From the NCBI RefSeq assembly GCF_009733865.1, contig NZ_WOFB01000019.1, positions 82,485 to 146,484 of the forward strand: a DNA stretch of 64,000 nucleotides. Reading direction: 5' to 3'. The stretch comes from Oceanobacillus salinisoli (GTDB lineage Bacteria > Bacillota > Bacilli > Bacillales > Amphibacillaceae). This document shows positions 18,426-27,183 of this stretch, piece after piece. Position 1 is the stretch's first letter. Each line of letters opens with the position of its first letter. The notes under the pieces were generated by a model that made no database searches, was not told the DNA's origin, and saw nothing but the letters and a program-made list of their open reading frames with translations. The position numbers and the translations under genes are program-made.

Positions 18426-18448
18426 TAAATAGTAACCATTACGATTTA
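18426..18448. promoter_or_regulatory. Zur box upstream of the COG0523 GTPase
   Basis: A 23-base palindrome with half-sites TAAATAGTAA and TTACGATTTA around CCA. It matches the Bacillus Zur consensus (TAAATCGTAAT-N-ATTACGATTTA) at all but two positions. It lies 24 bases before the GTPase start. Confidence 0.85.
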
Positions 18449-18660
18449 ATCTTTAAAAAAATTTCCTTCTTTACCAAAGGCTTAATCAAATCCCTATATT
18501 CCGTTATTCTTCTAAGAATAGGATCGTCAGCATGATCATAATCAGCTAATCCATCAATGGTTACAATAATTTCAGACTTTACTTCCTCTAATTCAACAAT
18601 TGATTCTGTTGAAAATCAATCCATTTCGGGTGAATTTGAAACCTAACAACCCGCTGGAAA
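18441..18660 (-). pseudogene. Decayed ORF between two Zur boxes
   Basis: On the minus strand a coding-like stretch starts as RFQIHPKWIDFQQNQ, then continues in another frame as SIVELEEVKSEIIVTIDGLA and DPILRRITEYRDLIK up to a stop inside the first Zur box. The frame change and lack of a start suggest a broken gene. I do not recognise the family. Its place behind a second Zur box suggests it once answered to zinc. Confidence 0.4.
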
Positions 18661-18714
18661 TAAACTTAAATCTAATACTGTTCCTCATAAATACTTCATG
18701 TTAACAATTCTTTT

Positions 18715-18737
18715 TTAATCGTAACCATTACGATTTA
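18715..18737. promoter_or_regulatory. Second Zur box
   Basis: Half-sites TTAATCGTAA and TTACGATTTA around CCA, almost perfect against the Bacillus Zur consensus. The only sequence downstream on the minus strand before the next gene is the decayed ORF, so this may be the main operator of the whole zinc unit. Confidence 0.85.
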
Positions 18738-18918
18738 TATCGTACATCTATCTTTTGAAAGTGTCAAGAATAATATTTTAGGTGAATACTTTTTTCCTAA
18801 ACTCAAATTCAGTAATAGAGTTAAAAGCTTTTAACACGCGGGGCCATATGGATAATGAATGATACCGATAGAACAACAGCATTTGATTTATGTATACGAA
18901 ATTACTTATCACGACTTT

Positions 18919-19065
18919 TCAATTCAGATGACTATGACTGGGCGCACCGACTGTTTTACGTTTAACAAGTGGATTTTCAGCCCGCTCTGCATGTATTCGC
19001 TCATTCACCTTTTGACGATTTTCTAAAAAGTTATGATTAAATCGTGTAATTTTAACTGAACGCAT
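18919..19065 (-). CDS. Hypothetical small basic protein, 48 aa
   Basis: A 48-codon ORF beginning MRSVKITRFNHNF and ending KTVGAPSHSHLN, with AAAGGTGG seven bases before the ATG. It is rich in Arg, Lys, His and Asn, has no membrane segment, and has no motif that I know. The good ribosome site and coding-like composition support it. It lies about 180 bases before the Zur box, on the same strand. Confidence 0.5.
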   Translation of the reverse strand: MRSVKITRFNHNFLENRQKVNERIHAERAENPLVKRKTVGAPSHSHLN

Positions 19066-19146
19066 AGACCCACCACCTTTATTTTTTATTATACATTATA
19101 GTCAAAAGAATGGTGACGAAACACAAAAAAGAAATACCTAGAACAC

Positions 19147-19374
19147 TACCGCAAAAGTGAAAACTAATACGAAAATGCCCTTTTAGATATAATTAAAAAC
19201 AAATGTGATTTTCTTGTTTTTTAGGATAATGACGGAAGATGAACTGCTCCAAACAATATCTCTAACGATGTGTGCTAAAAGTACGGAATATCGGGGTTTT
19301 GTTAAATTCTGTCTGTAACATCTTTAACGAAGTATTACCGTTTTTTATTGGATTGCGTTAGCAAAATGTAAGCA
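19147..19374. repeat. Interspersed repeat R1, copy A
   Basis: About 230 bases that match 49246-49480 over most of their length, with shared blocks AACTAATACGAAAA, GGAAGATGAACTGCTCC and GGATTGCGTTAGCAAAATGT. A shorter third copy is at 29214-29280. No ORF of note; origin unknown. The remaining DNA from 19066 to 19487 shows nothing else. Confidence 0.8.
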
Positions 19375-19487
19375 TTTATTTTACGATATCCGAAAATAGC
19401 TGTTATCTATTTTGATTTAAATATCTCCTTCCTCTACTTCTTTTTGTTAAATTTTATTTCAAAATAATGTTTGCATTTTAAGAGACA

Positions 19488-20043
19488 TCAACTCTCATCG
19501 ATATTTTCTCCTGCATGAGTCTCTTTTCTTTTTGTGTCATAAACATTCTCCCCCTTCTCTAATGTTCCCAGTACATTCATTACTTCCTCCATTGATGAGG
19601 TATCTGACGTTTTCTGTTTCATTGAGAGGGTATGTACACCAAGGCGAGACTCTCCATAATTGGTTTGGTCCTTCCCTAACATCTTAAGCTGTCAGGCACT
19701 ATGACCGCTGCTGACTTCTGGTGTTCAATGCACCCGCCTCGGGTACGCTTACCTTGTGAGCACAGTATGCCGACAGATTCTCCCCGGGTAAGAGTAGAGA
19801 CTTTCCTTCCATGTCTCCGCCTCATTTACTCTGTGGCACCTTCGGCAGTAAGGTTTTCGACTTGTTATGCAGACTCTTCCAATGCCACCTATCCTTGTAT
19901 GAGGTTCATATTCCTCGGAGCAGATTGCCGCCGACTTTCTTCAGCTATGTAAGTCGCCTTTCATAGCCTTGTCTTAAGCTACAGCTACTACTGCCTTTCC
20001 TGATTGGGACTTTCACCCTATAGTTTTCCCTCATGCCGGGTAC
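19488..20043 (-). mobile_element. Truncated group II intron (5' part), probably class C
   Basis: The minus strand starts GTGTACCCGGCATGAGGG and continues with GGTGAAAGTCCC, GTCGAAAACCTTACTGCCGAAGG and CACAGAGTAAATGAGGC, typical of group II intron domain I and the exon-binding region. Its first base follows the T-run of the terminator at 20052-20088, the insertion habit of class C introns. After the domain IV region only a 64-codon remnant (19488-19682, MLGKDQTNYGESRLGVHTLS...) of an open frame remains. The reverse transcriptase and domains V/VI are missing, so it cannot splice or move alone. Confidence 0.78.
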
Positions 20044-20051
20044 ACATTAAA

Positions 20052-20088
20052 AAAACGGCTGAGTAACGTCAGCCGTTTTCTTCTATTA
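20052..20088 (-). terminator. Terminator of the sensor gene, target of the intron
   Basis: The minus strand reads AAAACGGCTGACG, a TTA loop and CTCAGCCGTTTTTTT, a strong hairpin plus T-run, about 45 bases beyond the sensor gene stop. Confidence 0.9.
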
Positions 20089-20133
20089 TCAATAACCCTA
20101 GGTAAATCCCCTTTTGCAAAAGTATCTACACGA

Positions 20134-21726
20134 TTAAAGCTTAAACTTATCAATCTTACGTAGTAGATTATTTGCGATATTAGATAGTTCAGTAGATTGG
20201 CCATGTAAGGATTTCAATAAGTCAGAAAGTGCTAGTGTTGTATCAGTTGTTGCACCTGTACGATCTTTAGCCACTTTACGCATCTCACCAATCTTTTCAA
20301 GAATTTCTTTTCCTTTTTTATCTTCGGTTTGATTATTATTATTAATATATTCCTCTAATTTATCCAAGAATTCGGTAATATCATCTAGTTGTTCGCGGAA
20401 CTGTGATGTTTTTTCCATTGAGATTGTATACATTTTTTCTACTGAATTTGCAGCTTCAGCCTCTAGCATTACTGCTAATCGTTGTGTTTGGCTTGCCTGA
20501 TCGCTTGTTTCATTTAGTACTCCGTGTAACGTATCCACCATTTTATTGGCGCTTTCCGACAACTCTCCAAGCTCATTGTTATCCGATACAGCACTTTTTG
20601 CTGTAAAATCACCCGTTTCGAGTAATTGAATCTGCTTTTTAATCTGTTGAATGTTTCTATAGACACGATTAAAAAATCGAGCGGTTAATAAGAATAGAAT
20701 AACTAACGAAACCAAACCGGAAATAATTAATATAATAGAATGACGGTATAATGGTCCACTTAGCTCTCCGTAATCTAGCGCCATATAAATAACTTTTCCT
20801 TCTTTTGTCGGCATAAATACTTTATACACCTTATCCCCATGATAATTATTAACATAGGAAGTCTGATTTGGTTTTTCCAGCATGTTGATCAAGGTAGTAG
20901 TGTCTTCTTCTGTTCTCATTTCATAATCCCCGTATACAACCTTTTTCAACGGAGGATAAATATTATCTTCTAAGCTCGGATCCTTAAACACACGAGGATC
21001 CAAAACAGCCAATTCCATGACATATGGATTCACTTTACTCACTTTCTCAATTAAAGCATCAGGTCCAACCTCGCTTGTAAACTTATATACCTCGTTAGCT
21101 TCTATATAAGGATCGATAATATAATCTGCACCTGGTGGGTGATAATATGCATATTTAAAGAAAAGGGGTTCACCCTCGTGTGAGCCAGACTGTGCAATTG
21201 GCAATATTATTGCATTATCTGTATGCATACTTAACGTTTCCGTTAATGGTGGTGGTTGATTATTAAATAAACTAGTAAAGTTTTCGTACACATCAGGAAA
21301 TTCTTTAAGGCTAAACCCAATTTCTTCGGATGTAGAAGACTTAGCTACCACAATGTCATCATTATTATCGTGTATAATTAGGGAAATACCACTTAACCCT
21401 AGTCTATCTTTAATAACTACTAGTTCTTCGTTATTAATCTCATCTATGCTTTTCCCTTCCAATAAATCCGCAATATGGTGAGAAATAGACAATAACTTCA
21501 GATCAATTTGATGTTCAATTACTTCACTGGCAAGATTTGTTTCTTCAATCCCTTGTTCAATGCTATTTGCAATAATATCAGATTGCTTTTCAATGTCCTT
21601 GTCGATTTGCTCATTAATAAAATACAACTGAAACGCACCTGTTATAAGGGCAACTGCTAACAAGACTAGAAACAATCTAGTTAAAAATTGAAAACGCAAA
21701 GAAATTTTTTTCTTATTTTCTGCCAT
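20134..21726 (-). CDS. Membrane sensor with extracellular domain, HAMP and coiled coil
   Basis: 530 aa. The N-terminal membrane helix is at about residues 16-36, a long extracellular domain runs to about 330 (probably a double-Cache-type fold), the second helix is IILIISGLVSLVILFLL, then a HAMP domain (about 352-405) with LLETGDFTAKSAVSDNNELGEL. The last 120 residues are coiled coil and end in NIANNLLRKIDKFKL. I see no kinase, GGDEF or canonical chemoreceptor tip, so output must be by protein contact, unless it is a degenerate chemoreceptor. It starts one base after the ligase gene ends, so it is translationally coupled to it and under the same c-di-GMP riboswitch. Confidence 0.75.
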   Translation of the reverse strand: MAENKKKISLRFQFLTRLFLVLLAVALITGAFQLYFINEQIDKDIEKQSDIIANSIEQGIEETNLASEVIEHQIDLKLLSISHHIADLLEGKSIDEINNEELVVIKDRLGLSGISLIIHDNNDDIVVAKSSTSEEIGFSLKEFPDVYENFTSLFNNQPPPLTETLSMHTDNAIILPIAQSGSHEGEPLFFKYAYYHPPGADYIIDPYIEANEVYKFTSEVGPDALIEKVSKVNPYVMELAVLDPRVFKDPSLEDNIYPPLKKVVYGDYEMRTEEDTTTLINMLEKPNQTSYVNNYHGDKVYKVFMPTKEGKVIYMALDYGELSGPLYRHSIILIISGLVSLVILFLLTARFFNRVYRNIQQIKKQIQLLETGDFTAKSAVSDNNELGELSESANKMVDTLHGVLNETSDQASQTQRLAVMLEAEAANSVEKMYTISMEKTSQFREQLDDITEFLDKLEEYINNNNQTEDKKGKEILEKIGEMRKVAKDRTGATTDTTLALSDLLKSLHGQSTELSNIANNLLRKIDKFKL

Positions 21727-21727
21727 C

Positions 21728-23212
21728 CTATTTATCCTCCTTTACTAATTTACGTAGCATTACTTTATTTACCTTGCCTTGTACAATCGGAAATTCATCA
21801 ATTGTTTTAATTAAATCAGGAACCTTATAGCCAGCAAGCTTAGAAGCGCAGGCAGAATATAGCTCATTACTATCAAATAAATGTTCTGGCTGGACAAAGG
21901 CGACAATTTGTTCACCAAACACATCATGGGGAACCCCTACTACAACTACATTTTTAACCGCAGGGTGCTGGAGGAGTATATCTTCAATCTCACCTGGTAT
22001 AACCTGTTGTCCACCTTTTTTAATCATATCTTTTTTACGACCAATTAACTCTAAGTCTCTTTGCCCAACAGCTCTTACAAGATCCCCTGTATAAAACCAC
22101 CCTTGCTCATCTAGTACAGCAGATGTTAATTCTGGACGTCTATAATAACCATGGAATGCAGCAGGTGGACGAATTACCAGTTCACCTACACCATCATCCT
22201 TACTATCAGTAGGTACTATTTTAAATTGAGCATCTTCTCTTACTGAAAATGCTTGTTTGCTTAACATATCCATGTTAAACATAACCCCTCCAATTTCTGA
22301 GAGTCCGTAATTATTTGAAAATGTAACATTTTTCAATTCAGATACAGAGTTAATAAAACCTTCTGTAATTACTTCGCCAGCCATGATTGCTAGCTCTATA
22401 CGACCCCCAATTTCCGGTTTTAAATGCCTGAAGAATTGGTGAAACGCTTTAAAGATTGAAGGGGTACTCGCTATTTTGTTACAGCCCTTCTGATAGAATA
22501 TGTTTACCATTTGAGGTAAATCAAACGTTTCATTCACAACGATAAGATGCTGTTTTTTTAAAGCTACTAATACTAATAGCATCCCATATGGAACACTAAT
22601 TGGTACTGTCGACATCAGTTTATCGGAAGACTTCATCTCAAACGTATTTTCCAAATAGGCAACCCAATGCTTCATAGCATCACTGTTAATCATAATACCC
22701 TTTGGAGATCCAGTACTGCCTGATGTACAGCTAATTAAATCAATTCTTTGTTGTTCTATTTCGCGAGGCATACCATCACAAACGTTACGATTCCATTCTT
22801 GATATTCCACTGTTCCATAAATAACGGTATGTTTGTTCGTTGATATTGCCCAATCTTTTAGTACTTTTAAAAAATTAAAATTATGATAGGTTTCAACGGT
22901 AAATAGAATATGTGAATCTAACAGTGATAAAATATCAGTTAAATCCTTTGATCTTAATTGCCAGCTCAAAGGGATTACAGTCCCACCTAAACGGTTTACA
23001 GCTAAAAACAAAGAAATGTGTGGCAAAATGGATGGGACTATCAGGACTACTTTCTTTCCTTTTAAGTCCCCCTCTTTCTTTAGCAGATTTAAGAAAAAGT
23101 CTGTTTTCTTCTCTATATCACCTAATGTGCACTCCTTGTTTTCATCAGCCAATAATACTTTGGATTTATCAGTCGTATTACGATGAAATATCCAGTCATA
23201 AAAAGTTGACAT
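21728..23212 (-). CDS. AMP-forming acyl-CoA synthetase/ligase
   Basis: 494-aa ANL-superfamily adenylating enzyme. The P-loop is LISCTSGSTGSPKGI (about residues 157-171), then NNYGLSEIGG, WFYTGDLV, the hinge IGRKKDMIKKGGQQVIPGEIE and the C-terminal catalytic lysine in QGKVNKVML. It resembles medium- or long-chain acyl- or aryl-CoA ligases, but the substrate cannot be read from sequence. It follows a class-I c-di-GMP riboswitch by about 160 bases and a TRAP transporter gene, and precedes the HAMP sensor. Activation of an imported carboxylate is a reasonable inference. Confidence 0.85.
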   Translation of the reverse strand: MSTFYDWIFHRNTTDKSKVLLADENKECTLGDIEKKTDFFLNLLKKEGDLKGKKVVLIVPSILPHISLFLAVNRLGGTVIPLSWQLRSKDLTDILSLLDSHILFTVETYHNFNFLKVLKDWAISTNKHTVIYGTVEYQEWNRNVCDGMPREIEQQRIDLISCTSGSTGSPKGIMINSDAMKHWVAYLENTFEMKSSDKLMSTVPISVPYGMLLVLVALKKQHLIVVNETFDLPQMVNIFYQKGCNKIASTPSIFKAFHQFFRHLKPEIGGRIELAIMAGEVITEGFINSVSELKNVTFSNNYGLSEIGGVMFNMDMLSKQAFSVREDAQFKIVPTDSKDDGVGELVIRPPAAFHGYYRRPELTSAVLDEQGWFYTGDLVRAVGQRDLELIGRKKDMIKKGGQQVIPGEIEDILLQHPAVKNVVVVGVPHDVFGEQIVAFVQPEHLFDSNELYSACASKLAGYKVPDLIKTIDEFPIVQGKVNKVMLRKLVKEDK

Positions 23213-23369
23213 GTTTTCCCCTCCTACCTAAACTTTTATTCAATTAATTCGTTAGCAGTTAACTTCGAAATAACCTTTACAAAATCAATTTGAAAGTTTC
23301 GTTTTTATACCTTTTGAGTCATTGAATGTAAAAATAGTTTATCCCAAAAAGAGTAGACATTTACCCTTA

Positions 23370-23459
23370 TTCGGTAACCCGGCTATTATAGAGAGAAACC
23401 TTCCCTTTAGTCCCGTAGCTTTGCGCCCTAGCCTTTCTTACTAGTTTGCCATTTTCGGA
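23370..23459 (-). ncRNA. Cyclic-di-GMP-I (GEMM) riboswitch 1
   Basis: The minus strand shows the GEMM core in order: ATGGCAAACTAG, a short hairpin, GGGCGCAAAGCTACGGGACTAA, a variable second arm, and GCCGGGTTACCGAA. The bases that contact c-di-GMP in the solved class-I structure are present: G before CAAAC, the middle A of CAAAG, and C in TTACCG. It lies in the leader of the ligase-sensor unit, between the TRAP permease stop and the ligase start. No strong intrinsic terminator follows; TTACC can pair with GGTAA just downstream, which may be the switch. Confidence 0.9.
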
Positions 23460-23510
23460 ATGATAGATTTGCACTATACTGTACCACATTTCTGCATAAT
23501 CTATATATCG

Positions 23511-25370
23511 TCATTTTTCTACAGTTTCTTTAACCTTTTTTATAGCGTTATATTTGTACATCAATAAGAAGAAAACAATACTTATCCATTGGATATACGT
23601 ATTAGCGAATAAAAGCAAGGATGATAGAATACAAAGGAATGATGATTCAACAAGTGATAGCTTTTGTTTTAAGTGTCCCGAAAGCACAGCCGCAATTACA
23701 AATATGCCGATGCCGACAGGTATTATCGTCAGTAAAAATTGACTAAGTGGTGTAAAAGTTAATATAGACGGATGATAAATAAACAGAAATGGAACAATAC
23801 ATCCACCTATACCTAATTTCATCGATTGCCAGCCCACACGGAATGGGCCTGCACCTGCAATCCCAGCCGCAACAAACGAAGTTGGAGCAACTGGTGGAGT
23901 ATAAAATGACATCATCGCAAAATAGAAAGCAAATAAATGAGCTGAAATTACACTAACACCAGCCGATTCAACTAATATTGGTGCTGTAATTAATGAAACG
24001 ATAATATATGCTGGTAACACTGGAAGCCCCATACCTAATATAAATGAAAGAATAGCTGTAAAAACGGTTAATAACAGTAAGCTATCTCCAGCAGCAGTTA
24101 CAAGAAAACTGGTTAATTTAAACTCTAACCCCGAATAAGTAATAGACGCTATAATTATACCAGCGGTTGCGGTTGCGGTTGCAATTAAAGTCATCGTTTT
24201 TCCTGTATCTATACTGGCCTCGATTAGTTTCTTTATATCTAGCCGAGATTCCTTTTTAAAATAAGATAGAATAATAGCAATTATAATCGAAACAACTGCG
24301 CTAAGTTGCGGACTATAACCTTTTAATAACATTACAATTATAACTCCAATTGGTACCAGTAAGTGCCAACCCTCTTGTAACGATTTTTTAAATTTCGGTA
24401 GATCCTTAGCATCTAAAGGTTTTATATTGTACTTTCTACTCTCTAAATCCACCTGTATAAACAAGGCGAAGAAATATAATATAGCAGGTATAATTGCCGC
24501 TATGACAATAGTTCCAATACCAACCTGTGTAAATTGTGCTATTAGAAATATCGCCGTCCCCATAAGAGGGGGAGTAATCATTCCCGCTGATGATGATACG
24601 GATTCAACCGCACCTGCAAAGACCGGCTTAAAACCTATTTTCTTCATTAATGGAATAGTAAAAGAACCAGTAAATGCTACGTTTGACGATGGACTACCTG
24701 TGATCATCCCAAATAATCCACTACTCAATACAGATACTTTTGCCGGTCCTCCACGCCATTTTCCCGCAAACGAGATGATAATATCCATAAACTTTGGACC
24801 AAGCCCCGATATGTTTAACAAGGATGCAAAAAACACAAATACATAAACATATGTTGCAGAGGTTTGTAGTGCTATTCCAAAAAGACCACTAGTTGTAAAA
24901 TAGTTATACTCTATTATTTGGGAGATGGTGATCGGTCTGCTATGAAACACACCTGGTATATATGGACCGGCAAGCAAATAGCTTATGCTAATAAATGCTA
25001 ATGTGGTTAGCGGCCAGCCTAACACTCGTCTAGTTGCTTCGAGTGTAAGCAATAGCGTTATTCCTCCTGCAATTAAATCTACAGAGGTAAACGGACTCAC
25101 AAACATCATATGATTTCGAATACGATCATACTCTATAATGAAATATATACTTGTCAATAAAATTGTGAAAGAGAGAACCAAGTCCATAACGAGTTTAAAC
25201 CGGTTATGGAGTAAGGATATTTTCATAGGAATATATATAAAAGTAAGTGCTAGCGCAAAACCTAAATGCAACGAAACAATCTGCAGAGCTTCTAAATTCA
25301 CAAAATAAAGGGTGAATATTTGGGTAACCGCCCAGACAACGGCTACTGCAGACAATACTATTTTTCGCAT
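23511..25370 (-). CDS. TRAP transporter fused permease (TAXI type)
   Basis: About 619 aa, with an N-terminal small-subunit-like four-helix part (about 1-150) fused to the large DctM-like permease (SGLFGMITGSPSSNVAFTGSFTIPLMKKIGF, given by the key block GSPSSNVAFTGS; later SAGMITPPLMGTAIF and MGLPVLPAYI). Such fused permeases pair with TAXI-type binding proteins, and one is encoded 39 bases upstream. The ATG at 25370 with GGTGG before it is preferred to the in-frame 25382. It probably imports an organic acid by Na+ symport. Confidence 0.88.
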   Translation of the reverse strand: MRKIVLSAVAVVWAVTQIFTLYFVNLEALQIVSLHLGFALALTFIYIPMKISLLHNRFKLVMDLVLSFTILLTSIYFIIEYDRIRNHMMFVSPFTSVDLIAGGITLLLTLEATRRVLGWPLTTLAFISISYLLAGPYIPGVFHSRPITISQIIEYNYFTTSGLFGIALQTSATYVYVFVFFASLLNISGLGPKFMDIIISFAGKWRGGPAKVSVLSSGLFGMITGSPSSNVAFTGSFTIPLMKKIGFKPVFAGAVESVSSSAGMITPPLMGTAIFLIAQFTQVGIGTIVIAAIIPAILYFFALFIQVDLESRKYNIKPLDAKDLPKFKKSLQEGWHLLVPIGVIIVMLLKGYSPQLSAVVSIIIAIILSYFKKESRLDIKKLIEASIDTGKTMTLIATATATAGIIIASITYSGLEFKLTSFLVTAAGDSLLLLTVFTAILSFILGMGLPVLPAYIIVSLITAPILVESAGVSVISAHLFAFYFAMMSFYTPPVAPTSFVAAGIAGAGPFRVGWQSMKLGIGGCIVPFLFIYHPSILTFTPLSQFLLTIIPVGIGIFVIAAVLSGHLKQKLSLVESSFLCILSSLLLFANTYIQWISIVFFLLMYKYNAIKKVKETVEK

Positions 25371-25408
25371 AATTACCACCATTCTTATAATAATCTATTC
25401 GTTATTAG

Positions 25409-26476
25409 CTATTCCAACGCGCCAACTTCCTTTAAATATTTTTCAGCACCAGTATGGAATGGAACAACACTTTCCCTAAAATGAAGCGGTGTAATCGAAA
25501 AGAACGGATCCTTTTCACGAATTTCTTCCCAGTTTTCATACATCGCTTTTGTTAATTGATACGCTACATCATCCGGCATGTCCTCACGAACAATAACATA
25601 ATTACCAAGACCTAAAATGATAGTGTCTTCTTCTATGCCTTTATAGGAATCCTTTGGTACAGTAAAAGATGGAAATTGATATTCCTCTTGGATTTGCTTC
25701 ATTTTTTCTTCACCATATGGTAGCAAGTTTAAGTCTACACTTGTCATCATCTCTTCTACAGGTGGAAAGTTATGCCCAACAATTAATCCGAAATGTACGT
25801 TTGCTTGTCTATCCCGCATGTATTTTACTAAGTCTTGAGGACCTCCTTGTAAAACGGTATGCCCTTGTGACCTAAATTCCTCTAGATTTTCAAATCCATA
25901 TCCCATCAAAATTTGTTCAAACATAATAACGCTAGAAGAGCCAGATGGATAAGTTGCAAGTGAAATTTTTACATCCTTCTCAAACAAATCATCGACTGTT
26001 TCAATGTTATGCTTCTCAGCAAAATCCTTAGAGACTAAAAATCCCATCCCAGCATAAGAATCCATTTGAAGCAGCTTCCGAAAACCTTGGTATTCCCCAT
26101 CTATATTTGGATAAGGCTTTCCTTCCCATACCCAAAGGGCAGGTAGATCGGAAACCATATACAAATCTCCTTGGTTTTCCTTTAATAAATAGATACCACT
26201 AATATCCCCTGTTGAAGTTGGTGTTCTTTGAATTTGTGAACCCTCAGGTAATACTTCCTTAAAATAAGGAGTCAACGTTTCGGATGAAACGTAAGGTAAT
26301 GTCCCTGGTTCCATCGTAGGTATTAAAAGATCAACAGGTTTTCCTTCTTGACTGGATTCATCAGATGTATCATTATCTTTTGATGTAGATTGTTCACTGC
26401 ACCCCCCAAGCAAAGTAATCAATAATACAATAAAAAGACTTAAAATAACTTTATCTTTTAAATTATGAATTCTCAT
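25409..26476 (-). CDS. TAXI-family TRAP solute-binding lipoprotein
   Basis: 355 aa. The lipoprotein signal ends in ITLLGGC (Cys about 26), followed by a Ser/Asp-rich linker and a TAXI binding domain. Recognisable blocks are TSTGDISGIYLLKENQGDLYMV, where ligand-contact residues lie in the family, then LATYPSGSSSVIMFEQIL and NYVIVREDMPDDVAYQLTKAMY. GGAGGT precedes the ATG. First gene of the TRAP pair; the ligand cannot be deduced, though glutamate-like acids and aromatic acids are known for the family. Confidence 0.85.
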   Translation of the reverse strand: MRIHNLKDKVILSLFIVLLITLLGGCSEQSTSKDNDTSDESSQEGKPVDLLIPTMEPGTLPYVSSETLTPYFKEVLPEGSQIQRTPTSTGDISGIYLLKENQGDLYMVSDLPALWVWEGKPYPNIDGEYQGFRKLLQMDSYAGMGFLVSKDFAEKHNIETVDDLFEKDVKISLATYPSGSSSVIMFEQILMGYGFENLEEFRSQGHTVLQGGPQDLVKYMRDRQANVHFGLIVGHNFPPVEEMMTSVDLNLLPYGEEKMKQIQEEYQFPSFTVPKDSYKGIEEDTIILGLGNYVIVREDMPDDVAYQLTKAMYENWEEIREKDPFFSITPLHFRESVVPFHTGAEKYLKEVGALE

Positions 26477-27183
26477 TCCATATTACCTCCATTTATCTCA
26501 ATACCTTTTACTTTCTATATTAAACAAATACCCCATCACCCAATATCTCTGGGAGCCGAAGCAGTTTTATATACATCTGGACTTACTCTTGAAATGTCAC
26601 TTTAATAGTACTGTCTTTTAGCTTGTTGACTAACGTGTTAGTAATCTCATTCCAGAAGAATTAACAAATGGTATGTCTCCTATTGATATTGACTTAGATA
26701 TGAGAGACTCCGAGACGACAGTATACCTCACCACCTCGGACAACACTAGCTACCCTTTAACTCCATCATTTTCTTAGTTATATGTTGTCCTCTATATTTT
26801 TCCCCTTTGATAATGCTCTGCATGATCACCCCCTTCAATAGATATCTGGTAAGTTCATTTGCTAGTAATAACCGCGTCTTGAACTGACTCCATCGATTTT
26901 CTGTTGCTTAAGATGGTAATTTGGGTGCTTGCCCAAAATCTTCGAAGCAAAACGTTGCATACCTTATTTTTATAGATGTATAGCTCTTATTGAATCTATT
27001 GGATTAATTATAATGACAAACGCTTTGATTTATCTGGAATAATCCCCATCCTACTGCGTTTTAATCATGAAATTCACCTTTTATGAATGGTATGATTAGA
27101 TAGTTGATTGGATTTCGGAAAAAGTCCCAAGTGGTTGGTCATACCATCGGATTTTTCAGGTAACTGTTAGTTAGGTTGAAGAT
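26477..27183. other. 700-base gap with short gene-like scraps
   Basis: The minus strand has a 25-codon ORF (MQSIIKGEKYRGQ..., about 26752-26826) behind AAGGGGGTG, and upstream of it a 32-codon frame MQRFASKILGKHPNYHLKQQ. Both look like residues of larger lost genes. I recognise neither, and no intact gene is present. Confidence 0.4.

Noticed and set aside
19701..19952. An 83-codon plus-strand ORF rich in Cys and Pro
   Set aside because: It is the antisense of the group II intron RNA core, a common false ORF.
24427..24846. A 139-codon plus-strand ORF
   Set aside because: Antisense to the TRAP permease gene with no ribosome site.
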